DNA of 64,000 bases from Tenodera sinensis. Lineage: Eukaryota; Arthropoda; Insecta; Mantodea; Mantidae. The position numbers were made by a program, and so were the translations under genes. Each line of letters starts with the position of its first letter. Positions within the stretch are counted from its first letter, which is position 1. The notes under the pieces were generated by a model that did not search any database, was not told the DNA's origin, and worked only from the letters and a program-made list of their open reading frames with translations. The DNA is taken from positions 100,738,912 through 100,802,911 of the forward strand of contig CM060962.1 in NCBI GenBank assembly GCA_030765045.1, in the 5' to 3' direction. This document shows positions 25,971 through 37,349 of the stretch, in pieces.

Positions 25971-26237
25971 TTAAGTGTTAGGTATATACCAAACTGGGTA
26001 TTGGGCCTCAGCATCTTCCACAGATGCGACATGAAGGTGTTCAAGAAAATCTTCCCACACCAAATTACCATTTACATGGAAGATCTTTTGCAATTTTTGG
26101 TTCACATAAGACTTTTGGGATAGGCACTTCATAAGAACAACTGACAATATATGACTTCGTTCTAACGCTTTGAAGGTTACTCTCCATTGGCCAAGCACAC
26201 ATGGTGTATTGAACGTCGTTAACAATTCAAAAATGTA
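25971..26237 (-). other. Possible coding relic of unknown origin (88 codons)
   Basis: A minus-strand frame of 88 codons has no internal stop and no ATG at its start. It opens directly after TTTTTGCTAG, which resembles a splice acceptor, and includes RSHILSVVLMKCLSQ and VWEDFLEHLHVASVEDAEA. The composition is protein-like, but I do not recognise a family. It could be a terminal exon, an element relic or chance. No linked exon is visible. Confidence 0.2.
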
Positions 26238-26356
26238 CTAGCAAAAAGAGTATATGTTTATATTGTCTACTTGGGACCAGCCCTTTTTCCACCTTAAAAA
26301 TTATGTTTGCAAAACTGTCTTCCTATAACAATATGTACATGTATCGTTTTATCTTC

Positions 26357-26560
26357 AATTTAAGGGGAGATTAAAAACCGCTATCCCGTCAATGTTACAT
26401 TTGCTAGCTTCATGACCCATTGTCTAAAAAGTGCTTAAAACATACGGATGAAAGTTTTACAGGAGGCAGATGCATGCCTTCTAGGTTAACTGATCTACTT
26501 TCATTCAACAACAAGATTTATTGAACTATATAGAAGTTTTATATTAGACGTACTAATTTT
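26357..26560 (+). repeat. Dispersed repeat F, copy 1
   Basis: It shares AAGGGGAGATTAAAAACCGC, an AATGTTACATTTGCT block and CATGACCCATTGTCTAAAAA with the copy at 28975-29442 in the same strand. The type of element is unknown. The ends are approximate. Confidence 0.45.
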
Positions 26561-27710
26561 GTAAGTTCCCCAAAGAAGAGAGTAATCTGTTGAAGAAGCA
26601 GAACAAGAATAAGGAGAAGAAGAATATTATTCTAAGTTTTTATTGGAATTTTTCTTTAAGAAATAGCCAATGGGCTTATTAAAATTAATATGTTTCACAG
26701 CAGCAGAGGGTGTTAGTTTTATCATCCAAAAATTTAATTTCTGTGTCTACAATAGTTCTTGAGCAAAATGTCCTTTTATATTAGAAAATATCATTCATAA
26801 AAAATCTACACAGAGGGCACATTTACAGAAAAGTCGCATATCATTATTTGCAAAGAAAGAGACACAGGATGTTTGCCATATTTAGTACAGATACCAATTT
26901 GTGGAGCGAAAATTCTGGTAAAGGATCATAAATTTTACTTGTCTAAGTGAAACATTCTTTGAGTTATCAACCTTTTTCTGAAGAAAGTGCATAATTTTAA
27001 TACAAAATAAAGATTTACTACCATTTTTAAAAGTATATCGCCAATATAGGTTTAATACAGGTGTCCAACATGAGAAAAAAATGCATATTAGAAAGGAAAT
27101 TCCAGTGTATAAAACTACAAAAATATTAAAGATGTAACCTTTTTAGTAATGCTCGTCATTCAATCTTCCCTTAACTTCATAAAGAATCTACACACAGCAC
27201 AAAAAAATTCTCCCCAAATTTTGTCCGATACTCATGTAATGGCGCTTTAAGTTGACTTTCTAACTGCAACGCAGATAAAGTGAGTAGAAGTGAAGACAAG
27301 AATATATTCCTTACAGTTATTCATTTTGTTATAGTTTATTTCCTTTTGGCTATTTTATGAGCAGTCTTACCACCTGGGTGGTACAAGTGTATGGTAGTTA
27401 GGACCACTTTTGTCAGCGTTGCCGTATTTCATTTATGCGCATCTAGCTAACTTGTGTCCACGGTTTTGGGAAGTTAATCTTCCTTTGGAGATAGGAAGAA
27501 CACTTGAACTACAATCAACTGAACCACACGATCATCCTTTTCATCATTACATTTCCTTTCCTTCTTCTTCAACGCCATACCAGATATTGGGCTGATCACA
27601 AATCCGGATATCCTATGGTTCATGTTTCCTAGCTCCTCGACAGGCTGCTGGCCCTAGATATTGGCTTTAACTCCTACAAAGAGGAGGGTAATTCGTCGAA
27701 GAAGGATAAG

Positions 27711-27712
<2 letters not shown>
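26561..27712. other. No gene seen
   Basis: AT-rich sequence. Two short patches at about 26570-26610 and 27672-27710 share an ACAAAGAGGAGGGTAAT-like motif followed by GAAGAAG. They may be LINE 3' ends, but this is too short to support. Confidence 0.35.

Positions 27713-27772
<60 letters not shown>
27713..27772. repeat. (TA)n microsatellite
   Basis: About 60 bp of pure TA repeat. Confidence 0.95.
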
Positions 27773-27775
<3 letters not shown>

Positions 27776-27854
27776 GTATAATTAAACAGGATATTGCAAA
27801 CTGTATTGCGGGTTTCCCTGGTTGGTAAGCGAATACTACAACGATTATCTACCA

Positions 27855-28200
27855 TTGCCCTTCATTCAGTTTGATTCTCATTTTTAGGTGTGCTTTTGGC
27901 TTTCGTGGCGTATATGCGGTGCAGGACAGACGTCACGAATGCTTGCTCAAAGGAGAGACTACACGTGGACAGTAGAGGGCTGATTGGTCGACGGGTAATT
28001 TATCACCCTCTCTAGACAGATCGAGCAGTGGAACGGGCCTTCGCACCTGAAACTTAAGGACCTCCGCGCGTCTCAATGTCCTGACTGCATATTGCTTGTA
28101 TCCTCCCGTGGTGCCTTCACTTCGTCCCGTACTCGCGCGGGTAGTAGCTACAATACTTCGCAGTGCACTGGGTGCCCCATTCAAAGTGTAACCTACCCCT
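27855..28200 (+). mobile_element. SINE-B-like fragment
   Basis: It contains TTTAGGTGTGCTTTTGGC-like and GGACCTCCGCGCGTCTCAAT blocks in the order seen in SINE-B, but is diverged between them. No tRNA-like head or duplication is visible. Confidence 0.45.
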
Positions 28201-28209
28201 ACTCCTACC

Positions 28210-28970
28210 TATAAATATTGGTATTTGCATGCAGTGATTGAACTTTCAGGAGGATAAAACAAATTTTCAGAGAAGTATTACTTCTTCGTGTTTATTACGG
28301 ATCACTTAGCTCTTCCTATTTGTTGAAGAGTTGTGTTTCACTTTGTTCTACCCTGTTGCTGTTAACTTGGTGGAAATTACGGCGTTAAGTTCTAGTTCTG
28401 TTCCGTAGGAAGGCGTGATGTGTGAGTTACTTTAACGCTACATGATTGACGATGTTGTGCATATGTCTGCATTATGAGCAGACAATGTTATAGCGCAGTT
28501 CATCTTCGCAACTAACTTGGGACATTTTTCCTCCAACGCTTGTGGAGAACAAGGAGAAATTTACCCTGAAGCGAGCCTCAAGGTAATGGATGTAGCTTCT
28601 CGTTACCGGATCCCTTGAGTCCATCATGCCCTCACACTTTCAATTGCTGGGGGAAACTTCGCCTACAGAGTGGAAGACAAGGGTGGCAGCACTACTCAGA
28701 ACGGTGAAATTGAAGATTGGCGAACAATTTCCTGGTATATTCCAGTTTTCTTTTTTACCCTTTTCCTCTTCCATAAAATAATGTCCTGCCATGTTATGCT
28801 TAAATGAGTCTGCCATCTTCATTCGTTTAGTTTGATCGAGAATGTCTCTTCGCCAGCATGAGTACGCTTGTCAATTAAAACTTCCCATATCATCAAATAA
28901 TTAAGTAACATTAATATTAAAATTTGTGTTTTAAATAGAGCTTATATAAATTCCTCGCTACTGTAAGAAC
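28210..28970. other. No gene seen
   Basis: There are only short frames and no recognised repeat. Confidence 0.4.
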
Positions 28971-28974
28971 CATT

Positions 28975-29442
28975 TTCTTAAGAGGAGATTAAAAGCGCTG
29001 TTCTACAAATGTTAAATTTGCTCAATTAATGACCCATCTAAAAAACTAAGGTATCTGACTGAAATTTTTAAAGGTGTAGATGTAAAACTTTCAAGTTCTT
29101 TAAACTTATTAAATTATTTTGTTGTTTAACGACGCTGTCAATTGCTAGGATCACATCAGCATCACCGGTGTGCCGAAAAGTTGCCCCAGAAGAGTTCTTT
29201 TACATGTCAGTGAATCTAATATCATGGAGCTGTCGTTTTTAAGCATACTTAAAAGCCATCTGTGTGGGCCGGATTTGAATCCGCGACCTTCGGATCAGTA
29301 GGGCAGCGTCTAACCAACTGGGCCCCCCAGACTGACACATTCAAGTTCATTGATCTACTTTAGCCATAAAGTTTGTCATTAAAGAACATCGAAGTTCTTT
29401 TTTTACTTATACCATTCTTAGATTAAAATGTACCACGTATAT
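28975..29442 (+). repeat. Dispersed repeat F, copy 2, interrupted by SINE-C
   Basis: The part at 28975-29089 aligns with 26370-26480. The part after the SINE (29349 onward) resumes with a TGATCTACTTT block also seen after the corresponding point in copy 1. It ends where the LTR sequence begins at 29443. Confidence 0.45.
29099..29339 (-). mobile_element. SINE-C, tRNA-derived, with 9-bp duplication
   Basis: The minus strand has box A (CCCAGTTGGTTAGACGC) and box B (GCGGATTCAAATCCGGCC). It then has a body with a hairpin-forming CGACAGCTCC-like region and a tail of CGTCGTTAAACAACAAAATA. TTCAAGTTC at 29090-29098 and 29340-29348 is the target-site duplication. A second copy is at 59977-60206. Confidence 0.85.
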
Positions 29443-30095
29443 TGTGACAAAACAACAATTCGACGCAACCCACTTCTGCAACCAGTGTGACAAAATTACG
29501 AATGTCCGTTCGGTTACCTTTCTTACTTTATTCTCTTCCAAACTGTTGCACAAAAACACAGTTCTCTTCTAATGAATACAGAATTCTAATGAATTCAAAA
29601 CCACAGAATTGTCTTTCGTGATATTACAACACACAATTGATCTCTTCTCGCAGACTTGAATCAGTGCTTTCACTGTCTTTCATCATTTTCATTGTTTGTC
29701 ATACAATAACTCCGACGATACAATCACTCGGCAGTCGTTAAAGCTTTTCCACGGCGCAAGGACTCACGCACAGCTGTCTCGCACTCACTAACACACTGAG
29801 TGACTCATGTCTATAACTGTGACTGTCTGCTGTTTCCTCACCTCCTTATATAGGGGTGACGTCACACGGACCTTTCTCGGCTTCCACAAACACGTCGGTG
29901 ATGACGTAGCCAGATCTTTCTCTAGGATCTGGAAACCGTTTGTTTTGCCGCTTCATTGTTGTTAGTCGCGTGTTCCCTTGGGTGAGTGGTATGGGGAAGC
30001 TTGACTTTGCACCTTTGTTTGTTCGGTGGCCTGATATGTGGGGTGAAGTAGCTTGGCCCGACCGTCCCTTGTTGTGCGCCGTGCCTGGCATCACA
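29443..30095 (-). mobile_element. Gypsy-like LTR with primer binding site (deletion derivative)
   Basis: On the minus strand a 610-bp LTR runs from 30095 (TGTGATGCC) to 29486 (TTTTGTCACA). The ends TGTGA and TCACA are inverted. It contains a TATATA box at 29847-29852 and an AATAAA signal at 29527-29532. Directly after it is TGGTTGCAGAAGTGGG (29469-29484), complementary to the 3' end of a leucine tRNA, so it is a primer binding site. After about 16 more bases a second TTTTGTCACA ends the element at 29443. This looks like a 5' LTR, its primer site and the last bases of a 3' LTR with the interior lost. The flanks RTAT suggest a 4-bp duplication with one mismatch. Confidence 0.7.
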
Positions 30096-30109
30096 GTATG
30101 AAATTTCAT

Positions 30110-31090
30110 CCTAATCTTATCATAAAGATGATCAGAATCTATTTAATTATACTAAATAGTGTGTAAATAAGATCTTCGAGAAAATATAGGACAGTGCCAA
30201 CAGGACTCATCACCATTTCACACACAGCCATCTAAATGACGTCTTAAAATCTTGGTGACAAGTGAAGATTTTTCAAAATTGTAGTATTGAAACAAACACG
30301 TTTTCAGAGGGCCACCATGAATTATTACATCACCAGTGCCTCGGCATTATTGTTTTTACTGCGTGCAAATTATACTTGGAGCGTCTGAGAGTAAGTACGT
30401 ACCAGACAGAATTGAAAAGTAAACTAATGCTGGAAAAAATATTTGACAAAAGCCGTGTTTGCATGAGAGGTGGATCAACAAAACATAGATTAATATCCGT
30501 GCTAGTGCTCTTACCAGTTGAAACAGCGCTAACTGTTTTCCAAGTCTTAGCTCAGTCTAATTGATTTACCGACTTGTACAGTTAGCTTTTTATATTCGAA
30601 TGAAGAATTAGTTAATGTCATTCCCCTTTACTCCTTGTAACTCTATTTTCGTCAAGTCAATAACCGGACATAGAAATTTCTAAGCAATAATGCCAGGACC
30701 TAAAGAAGTCTAATTATACTAATGCTGGACTATAGACGGGGATGTCACAAGTAACAAGGTACCCGGTTCAGACCTCGTACAATCTTTCGGCGTTTTCAGG
30801 CATCACAGACCAGTTTTACCTCAGACCCAGGACTGCTGTGATGCTATGCTCTTTGAAGCAATAATGGTTTGAGTGTAGGTAAGTTGAAGGCACTTCCTGA
30901 TGAATTCCTGTGCCTAGAAACCACGGATGAAAAACAAAGAAAAAACTATATTCACGTAAAAGGTTGTGTAACATCCGCGAAACGCTGGCTTCCTTAATTT
31001 TTCTCCGACAGACCTGCACATTCTGGAAACGATTCATAACCGTAAGTACCCTTTGGTGGTGTAAGAGTCCTTGGCCAGAATGGTTGAGTA
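30110..31090. other. No gene seen
   Basis: A 100-codon plus-strand frame (30262-30564) has no recognisable motif. No element ends are visible. Confidence 0.4.
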
Positions 31091-31101
31091 ACCTTTTAGA
31101 T

Positions 31102-32285
31102 CAGCGATGTGCAACGGTTGCGAATCACGGGCGGTTGGATTTACCTCCTTCCACTTTATGCGAACCGTACCACTCCTATATCACTTATTTGTGCTACAGT
31201 GGTGGTTTGGTGTACTTTCGTTTGATTTTCAAAAGCACTTTCAAATCTTCTGTGATAAGCACCTGTTTATGAGTGACTTCTTTGGTACTACTTACATTTA
31301 AAAAGTCTATCAATACTAGCGACAAAGTCAAAGTGTATAGACAGAGAAGGTCCATCAACGGAAAGTTGAGTAGCCTATTACGATACAGACTTTTAATATA
31401 GTTTAATTTGGGGTAATTCTGTTCGCATATATACATAGAACTATACTTTTTCTTATACACACTATTCCTGTAAATGCTTATTTCTCTATCTAGTTTGGTT
31501 TGGCAGTGTTTGACGCCCGCTTTTACTACATAAGGCACCGCAGACGGTGACACTGGTGATACATGGAATGATGGAGAACCAGTGGACCGAGATGGCGGGG
31601 GAAACTGGAGAACACGGAGGAAACCCGCCCCAGCACGCTACGTAAACCACTAATCCCACATACGGTCGCCTGGGATTGAACCCGGGCCACTTTGGTGAGA
31701 AGCCAATGGTCTAACCACTCGGCTACGGTGCGGCCATTTCTCTATCTACTATAATTTAATGGACATAAGCATTTTCACAAAGTATCTTATTGGTTAGCTT
31801 CTTGTAGTACAGTAGGCTTTAAGCGATAGTGAAATTGCGAGGCCAAGAGATAAAAAACGAATAACGTTCATATTTGAGAAAAGTATTAGCAAACTCAAAC
31901 AAATAACAAAGAACATCTCGGAAATGTTCCACTCAAAAGAAAAAAGAAGTATGTGACAAATTGTGTTTTAACGAGATCCACATTTTGTAAGCTTTTATCT
32001 GTCTCTTACTGTTTACCATTTATGCAAAAATCATCCAGAAGGAAGAGGTCGGAAGAGGTCTTCTGAGGGCATCCCCCCCCCCCCACCCCCGCAAAGAAAA
32101 ATCAAGGTTTGACTTAGAAACTGCCATGGAATTGCAAGTTTGTGTCCATCACTGGATAGTGACTGTCCGGTTGAGAGTTCTTCACGCCACAGGCAAGAGT
32201 CTGATTCATTCTCCGATTGAAAGAGGGGGTTGGGGAATAGTTAACCACGTAAGCGTCCCCAGAGAGACGAGGTTGGATATCGCTG
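31102..32285 (-). mobile_element. Nonautonomous hAT element, copy 2, carrying a SINE-A
   Basis: The ends are CAGCGATGTGCAACGG (left) and, on the other strand, CAGCGATATCCAACC (right). It is flanked by a perfect 8-bp duplication TTTTAGAT at 31094-31101 and 32286-32293. Removing the SINE-A and one copy of its duplication leaves about 928 bp, close to the 945 bp of copy 1. The two copies align in opposite orientation along nearly their whole length. A run of C at 32073-32090 interrupts the alignment. Confidence 0.9.
31493..31735 (-). mobile_element. SINE-A inserted in the hAT element
   Basis: The minus-strand head CGCACCGTAGCCGAGTGGTT and box B CCCGGGTTCAATCCC are followed by the usual body. 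It ends in GCGTCAAACACTGCC with little tail. The 13-bp duplication ATTTCTCTATCTA at 31480-31492 and 31736-31748 fixes both ends and shows the SINE came after the hAT. Confidence 0.9.
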
Positions 32286-32293
32286 TTTTAGAT

Positions 32294-33084
32294 TATATCA
32301 GTAGTTGATATTTTAAACTTTTGTACCTTCTCTTTATTCCCATAGTTATTTTACAATATAGAAGCTACACATAATGTAGCAAACCTTAACATATAAATAC
32401 AACGAAAAGGTGGAACCAGTGAATATGAAGGTTTCACACTGACAGGTCACTAGGTTAACGAACTACTTCGGAAAAGACACATCCACTATCAAGAACGACA
32501 ATGTTCTAAGGTGTTAATTCTGGAATAGCAGTTGACAGTTTTATCTCTTTATACAGTTATTTAGCATGCCCTACCAACAAACTTATTTACAGCATTAAGT
32601 ACAAAGGAAATAGAACAAAACTCCCACATGAGGGTTACTAGAAGATTTTGACATTATCAAACTTTACAGCACACATTTACAGAGTAGAATAAATGCTACC
32701 TCTAGGTTTCATTACAAATATGTCTTCAATAAATTACAAATAAGGAAGTAAATAGAACATATCATTAATACCGTTACAAACAGGGTCAACTGTTGCCTTT
32801 CAAGAGCTGTCTTCTGTTCGCTTAAATATAACACACGACCATATATGTATATTCCTTGTAATGAAAAGTAAGAGACTTTTGTTTTTATTCTCTGCGGATA
32901 CAGTAACTATTTTCTACTCAATGGAATTCTCAAAGAAGGGTCTATAAATTCGTATGTTAGTAATTTATGAATTAAAATTAAAATACGTTGTATAGCTCAG
33001 TGTCTCTCAGAAAGAATACGGCTTCTCAGTGCCGTAGGAGTTACTAGGAGTTACCAAAATCGGTTGAGTGGTTTTTGGGATTCC

Positions 33085-33115
<31 letters not shown>

Positions 33116-34425
33116 ACATACGCGCGCGCGTGCACACATATGTCGAGATTCTCTCTTCACAATATTAGTGCACAATACTGTGGTGGTTCGTTCTTCTCAT
33201 AGTTCTAATGGTTTCCAAAATATGTTTTAGTTTTTCTATATGCAATCACAATAACATATTATTGACATTTATATACAAAAAAGACTCCATTCAGCGTTAC
33301 GTGTTACATCCTACGTTTGTTTTATTCTGATATTTGAGGTGAAGGGATGAGGTTTATAAATACGGATCGACGCACTACACAAACCACAAATTAAGGGATG
33401 CGTTGTCTCATTGAATTCTAGAATGAGAGGGAGTAAAGATCACGGATCAAGATCGATTCGTGAATCCTCTTTTGGTAAGCCGTTTCTCACGACGAAGGAT
33501 TTCCCAAAACGTTACATGAATAAGCGCGCTTGAGTGCGTTCATACATTTTGCTAGCGAAAGCAAAACCCCTGGCACAGAGCTATTTCATTAAGAAGAGCA
33601 TGGCCCGTTTCATCATTATGGGAGGAAACTGGTGCAGCTTTGCAATTAACTCAGCTGTCTTCATATTTTCCTTTCTGCCTCTGTGTGTTATTTTATCTGG
33701 AAGGAATATCACAAGACATTTCTTGCACGCTTTTTTTAATTATACACTTTTCTAAGGTTGTCTCTCAAGTAGTTCAGTACCAGAATTTAACTTCCAAATT
33801 TAAATAACGGAATAATCTTTCTGGAAGTTAACAGCGCATGTGAGTATCAATTTACAACTTATCTGAAAGATAATTAAATGTGTTTCGTCTTGATAATTTA
33901 AAACTCTCATCTTGTTCTTGTTTGAAATAATATAAAATTCTTTATATTTTATTACAGCGAAGGCAAAATCTAAATTACAGTTAAGTTACTTACTCATGCT
34001 TTATTCTATTATGACATAGAATTCTGAACGTATGAACGCGTACCACTGATGGTACGTGAGACATTGTCGAATCCTCGTATTGACAGTACCATCAGTTTAG
34101 AAGGATCTGCTGATGTGCCCCAAAATATTCATGGTCACACATGGTGCGTGAGGGCAATCACAATGCAGAAGTGTCGGTGCATATTTCTAAAGAATAAGGC
34201 GTTTTTATTTTTCGCAACTTATTGCACACGAATCAGATGTCCAATGTGTTAAGAGAACTCCAGAAACGCTTCGCTGAAACCAACGCGCTTCAAAGATGTA
34301 TATTCCATTGAATAGTGAATGAGTTCAAAAAGTATTACATTGGTAACCTATTGATAAAGTTTGAAGGTATTAAGTTTCAACAAAGAAAATGCTTTTGAGA
34401 TACCACAGCAAGCAGAAGTTAACCG
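32294..34425. other. AT-rich sequence, no gene seen
   Basis: Short frames only. A compound poly-C, CA and CG simple repeat lies at 33083-33137, listed separately. Confidence 0.4.
33083..33137. repeat. Compound poly-C / (CA)n / (CG)n simple repeat
   Basis: A run of 18-19 C passes into CA dinucleotides and then alternating CG, a sequence able to adopt left-handed DNA in vitro. Confidence 0.9.
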
Positions 34426-34720
34426 ACACGGATTGCCAAGCTCTCACGGCACGACTCGTGACGGGAGGTTTGTGGTTCAAATCCCCGCAGCATCGTGACC
34501 CTTGTCTCAGGTCTTTTCAGGGCTTTCCTCTGCCCTCATAACTGGCAAATGTACCTTAATTGTATCCTAACCTTAGGCCTGGAGCATTTTCTTTCCAAAT
34601 TAATTTTCCCAATTTTATTATCATTTCAATTCACGCGCCAGCTGTGCCACTACCTTAGGTACTACTTGAAGTATGAATTCGGGCTGAACACTATTAACAA
34701 AATGAAGAAATCAAAATAGA
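34426..34720 (+). mobile_element. SINE-D, tRNA-derived, probable
   Basis: It has a tRNA-like box B (GTGGTTCAAATCCCCGC) preceded by CTCTCACGGCACGACTCGTG. The downstream blocks are CTCAGGTCTTTTCAGGGC, CCTCATAACTGGCAAATG and CCTTAGGCCTGGAGC. The minus-strand copy at 48600-48835 has the same blocks in the same order. Ends are approximate. Confidence 0.6.
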
Positions 34721-36886
34721 ATGCAAAAGGCTATTGGAAATTCTGTGATAGAAACAACCGCAGAAGTGGAAATTCTACAATATTAGCTTGAAAACGTTCG
34801 TTCCCTACAGTAGCTTACACTTGGCTGTTCATACGACTCACTCTGTTGCAGTAGAAAAAGTGCATGTCGGACGGACTAAGCGTATGCTGGAACTTCTGGA
34901 GTCGAGCGGTGTGTGCCGCAGATACTCTCCTGCAGAACTACGGGCTCTTTTAACGTGATTACACTGCTTCCATTAGTACTAAAGCGAAAAACAATGTACT
35001 AAAACTTTAGCTGTCTCACTAACGAACTGTAGTTTGCCTCGGTGGCACACTTGGAAACTAGAAACCAGCCACTTCGATCTGCTGAACAGGTAATTGAAAT
35101 TTGAGCATATTTATTTTTGGTGCAGGATACAACTGCGGTTCTTAGAAAGAATATCACTAGGGAAACCAATACTTGAAACACGTTGAATATGAACGTATAT
35201 TAGAATACAAAGACTTCAAAGATTATTCCGCTGAAAATATGACGCCAACAGACTTGTAGCTGGGTAAAAAGGAAACATCCAGTGGTCTCGGAAGTCACTA
35301 CTTTTTTATTTGTATTTGAAATAATATAGGCCTGTGAGTGAAACTTTTTACTGCATTTGTGCAAAAAGGAACACAAATAGAAGAACATTTTCAATCCTCA
35401 GCCCAATTTGAGGCTCTAACTAAGTCAAATCAACCATAAACTAAGATCAGATAAACAATCATGGACTTTAAACTCCAACAAGGTTGCCATTTTTATAATT
35501 AACAACTGTTAAGCAACATTGATTTTAATTTATTAATGATTCAATTATCTTTAAAAGAATATAAGTATGTCAAAATTGTTTATCTATTTGTTAGCTTTGC
35601 TTATAATTTATGAAAGTTGCAGGTTTTATATAATAATCCATATAATATCTTCAAATGCACTTGTGTCTATAAATAAATACCGAAGAAGTGATGTCTAAAA
35701 TTGTTAAAAACATGTGAGGAGCCAATTTACATCAGGAGCAACTTAGCACTAACTTTTTAGCATTTATTCTATTTGTTTCCAACAATGTGGTATCAGTTTT
35801 ATTTCCTACTGAGTGCTATAAGTTCGTTTGGAACATTTTGTTTGAATTTCCGTAGAAGAGTAAGGATATATTAATTTCAGAGTCGTGTCTCATTTATCTC
35901 CATAGCATTTCACAAAGGTGGTGTAGTTACTATGAAATCTTATATCGTTAGGATTAGAGAAGGCCGTGCTAAGCTTTCATTGGAAGTGTTATTATGGTTT
36001 AAAGTGGAAATGAAGGAAAGTACAAAGGCGTGTATTACCGAACATCTCCATTATGTATAATTATCTGTGGAAATGAGATATTTAAAGTAATCTTAGTAAC
36101 TTAATGACATTTATTTTCCATTTCTGTTTCGAAAGATGACAGCAAAGGTCTTCATGCTATTGAGCATCATTAATGAATTATTGGATGCACTCAGAAATAT
36201 CGTCATACATATTGCGGAAAAGTTTAAGTCCTGAGCCCTTCGCCTGAACAATTTGGAAACCTGCTACCATTGGTCAGTAACAGGTTCTCCATTTTTAAAT
36301 TATAGCGCTATTCGTTTGATATCTACTAAAACTCAAAATGCTCCTGATGATGAAAGTTTAGGTCATTACCAGGGTCAGGAGTTTCTAGGCATTAGAGTCA
36401 GGACGAAAGGAAATAATAAACTTTCCGTGGAAGCTGAAGCTGGGAAGATGAAGTATGTGAACTGGATATTTAGATGCCTTAAGCATTTGAGAAAGAAGGC
36501 AATATACAGAACAACGTATTTGGCCTTCATTTAAAGTGCATTTTTACCCATTTAATCATGGCTAAATATTAAAAGCCATGACACAACGTTGAAAACTGCT
36601 TCGTAAAGAAAGTTTTTGGAAAATTGTTCAATCTTGTTTCAAAACTCATTCTTTGAAAAGCACTGAATCTACAAGCCCCAAATATTATACCGGCATACTT
36701 ATAAATATATGCAATTAGAGGTATGCTATTTAGGTAATATCCAAGAAAACGAACATACTTTAGAATTCACCGATCGGTCACCTCTTATTCCAAATCTTCC
36801 TGTCAGTGGTAATAAATAAAGCTATTGAAGAAATGGAAAAACAAACATACAAAGAAGACCAAAATGCTCAGATACCGTGAATGATA
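34721..36886. other. AT-rich sequence, no gene seen
   Basis: A 93-codon plus-strand frame (36253-36534) has no recognisable motif. No repeat boundary is seen. Confidence 0.4.
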
Positions 36887-36888
36887 TA

Positions 36889-37267
36889 CAGCATGTTCAA
36901 AACAGAAGGAGGAGGTTTCAATATTGTATTACGGAAACCTATCCAAGACAGAAACACACTGCGCATATCACAGAATAAATGAAGGTTCAACTCAACATGA
37001 GCACCTCTTGTTACACGAGAAGTATCTGGAAACTGACTGCTCAACGCACGTTGTACTTGAACAATGGACAATGGACTAAATTCTTGCAAATTTCAACCCA
37101 CAAAATGCATTTTCCTGTGGGCTAGTTGCTATAAAGAAACAACAGCGCACTTACAACCGAGCTTTGAACCTTCTTCTATACAGTGACATGCGTAATGTAT
37201 TCCTGTCCTTGACCGTTGTTCTGGTAATACAAAACTGAAATCTGCTTTTTCATTTTTTAATACGCTG
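36889..37267 (-). mobile_element. Internally deleted Tc1/mariner element (379 bp)
   Basis: The left end CAGCATGTTCAAAACAGAA and the complement of the right end CAGCGTATTAAAAAATGAA are terminal inverted repeats (most positions match). Both sides carry the TA target typical of this superfamily (36887-36888, 37268-37269). On the minus strand SPQENAFCGLKFARI and VQVQRALSSQFP recall the N-terminal DNA-binding domain of a Tc1/mariner-type transposase. SRVTRGAHVELNLHLF right after recalls its C-terminal end. The catalytic middle has been deleted. Confidence 0.65.
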
Positions 37268-37349
37268 TATTTACAAGAAAACACTAGGTGAATCAACCTG
37301 AGAGTAAATATCGCTTGGATTACAACATGTACACAACTTTAAACAGAAA

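Noticed and set aside
24467..26071. Open frames of over 430-530 codons with MYVC or HTYI repeats
   Set aside because: They follow directly from the stop-free GTAT microsatellite and occur on both strands in several frames.
30262..30564. A 100-codon plus-strand gene
   Set aside because: No recognisable motif and no sign of splicing or a promoter. Chance is the simpler explanation.
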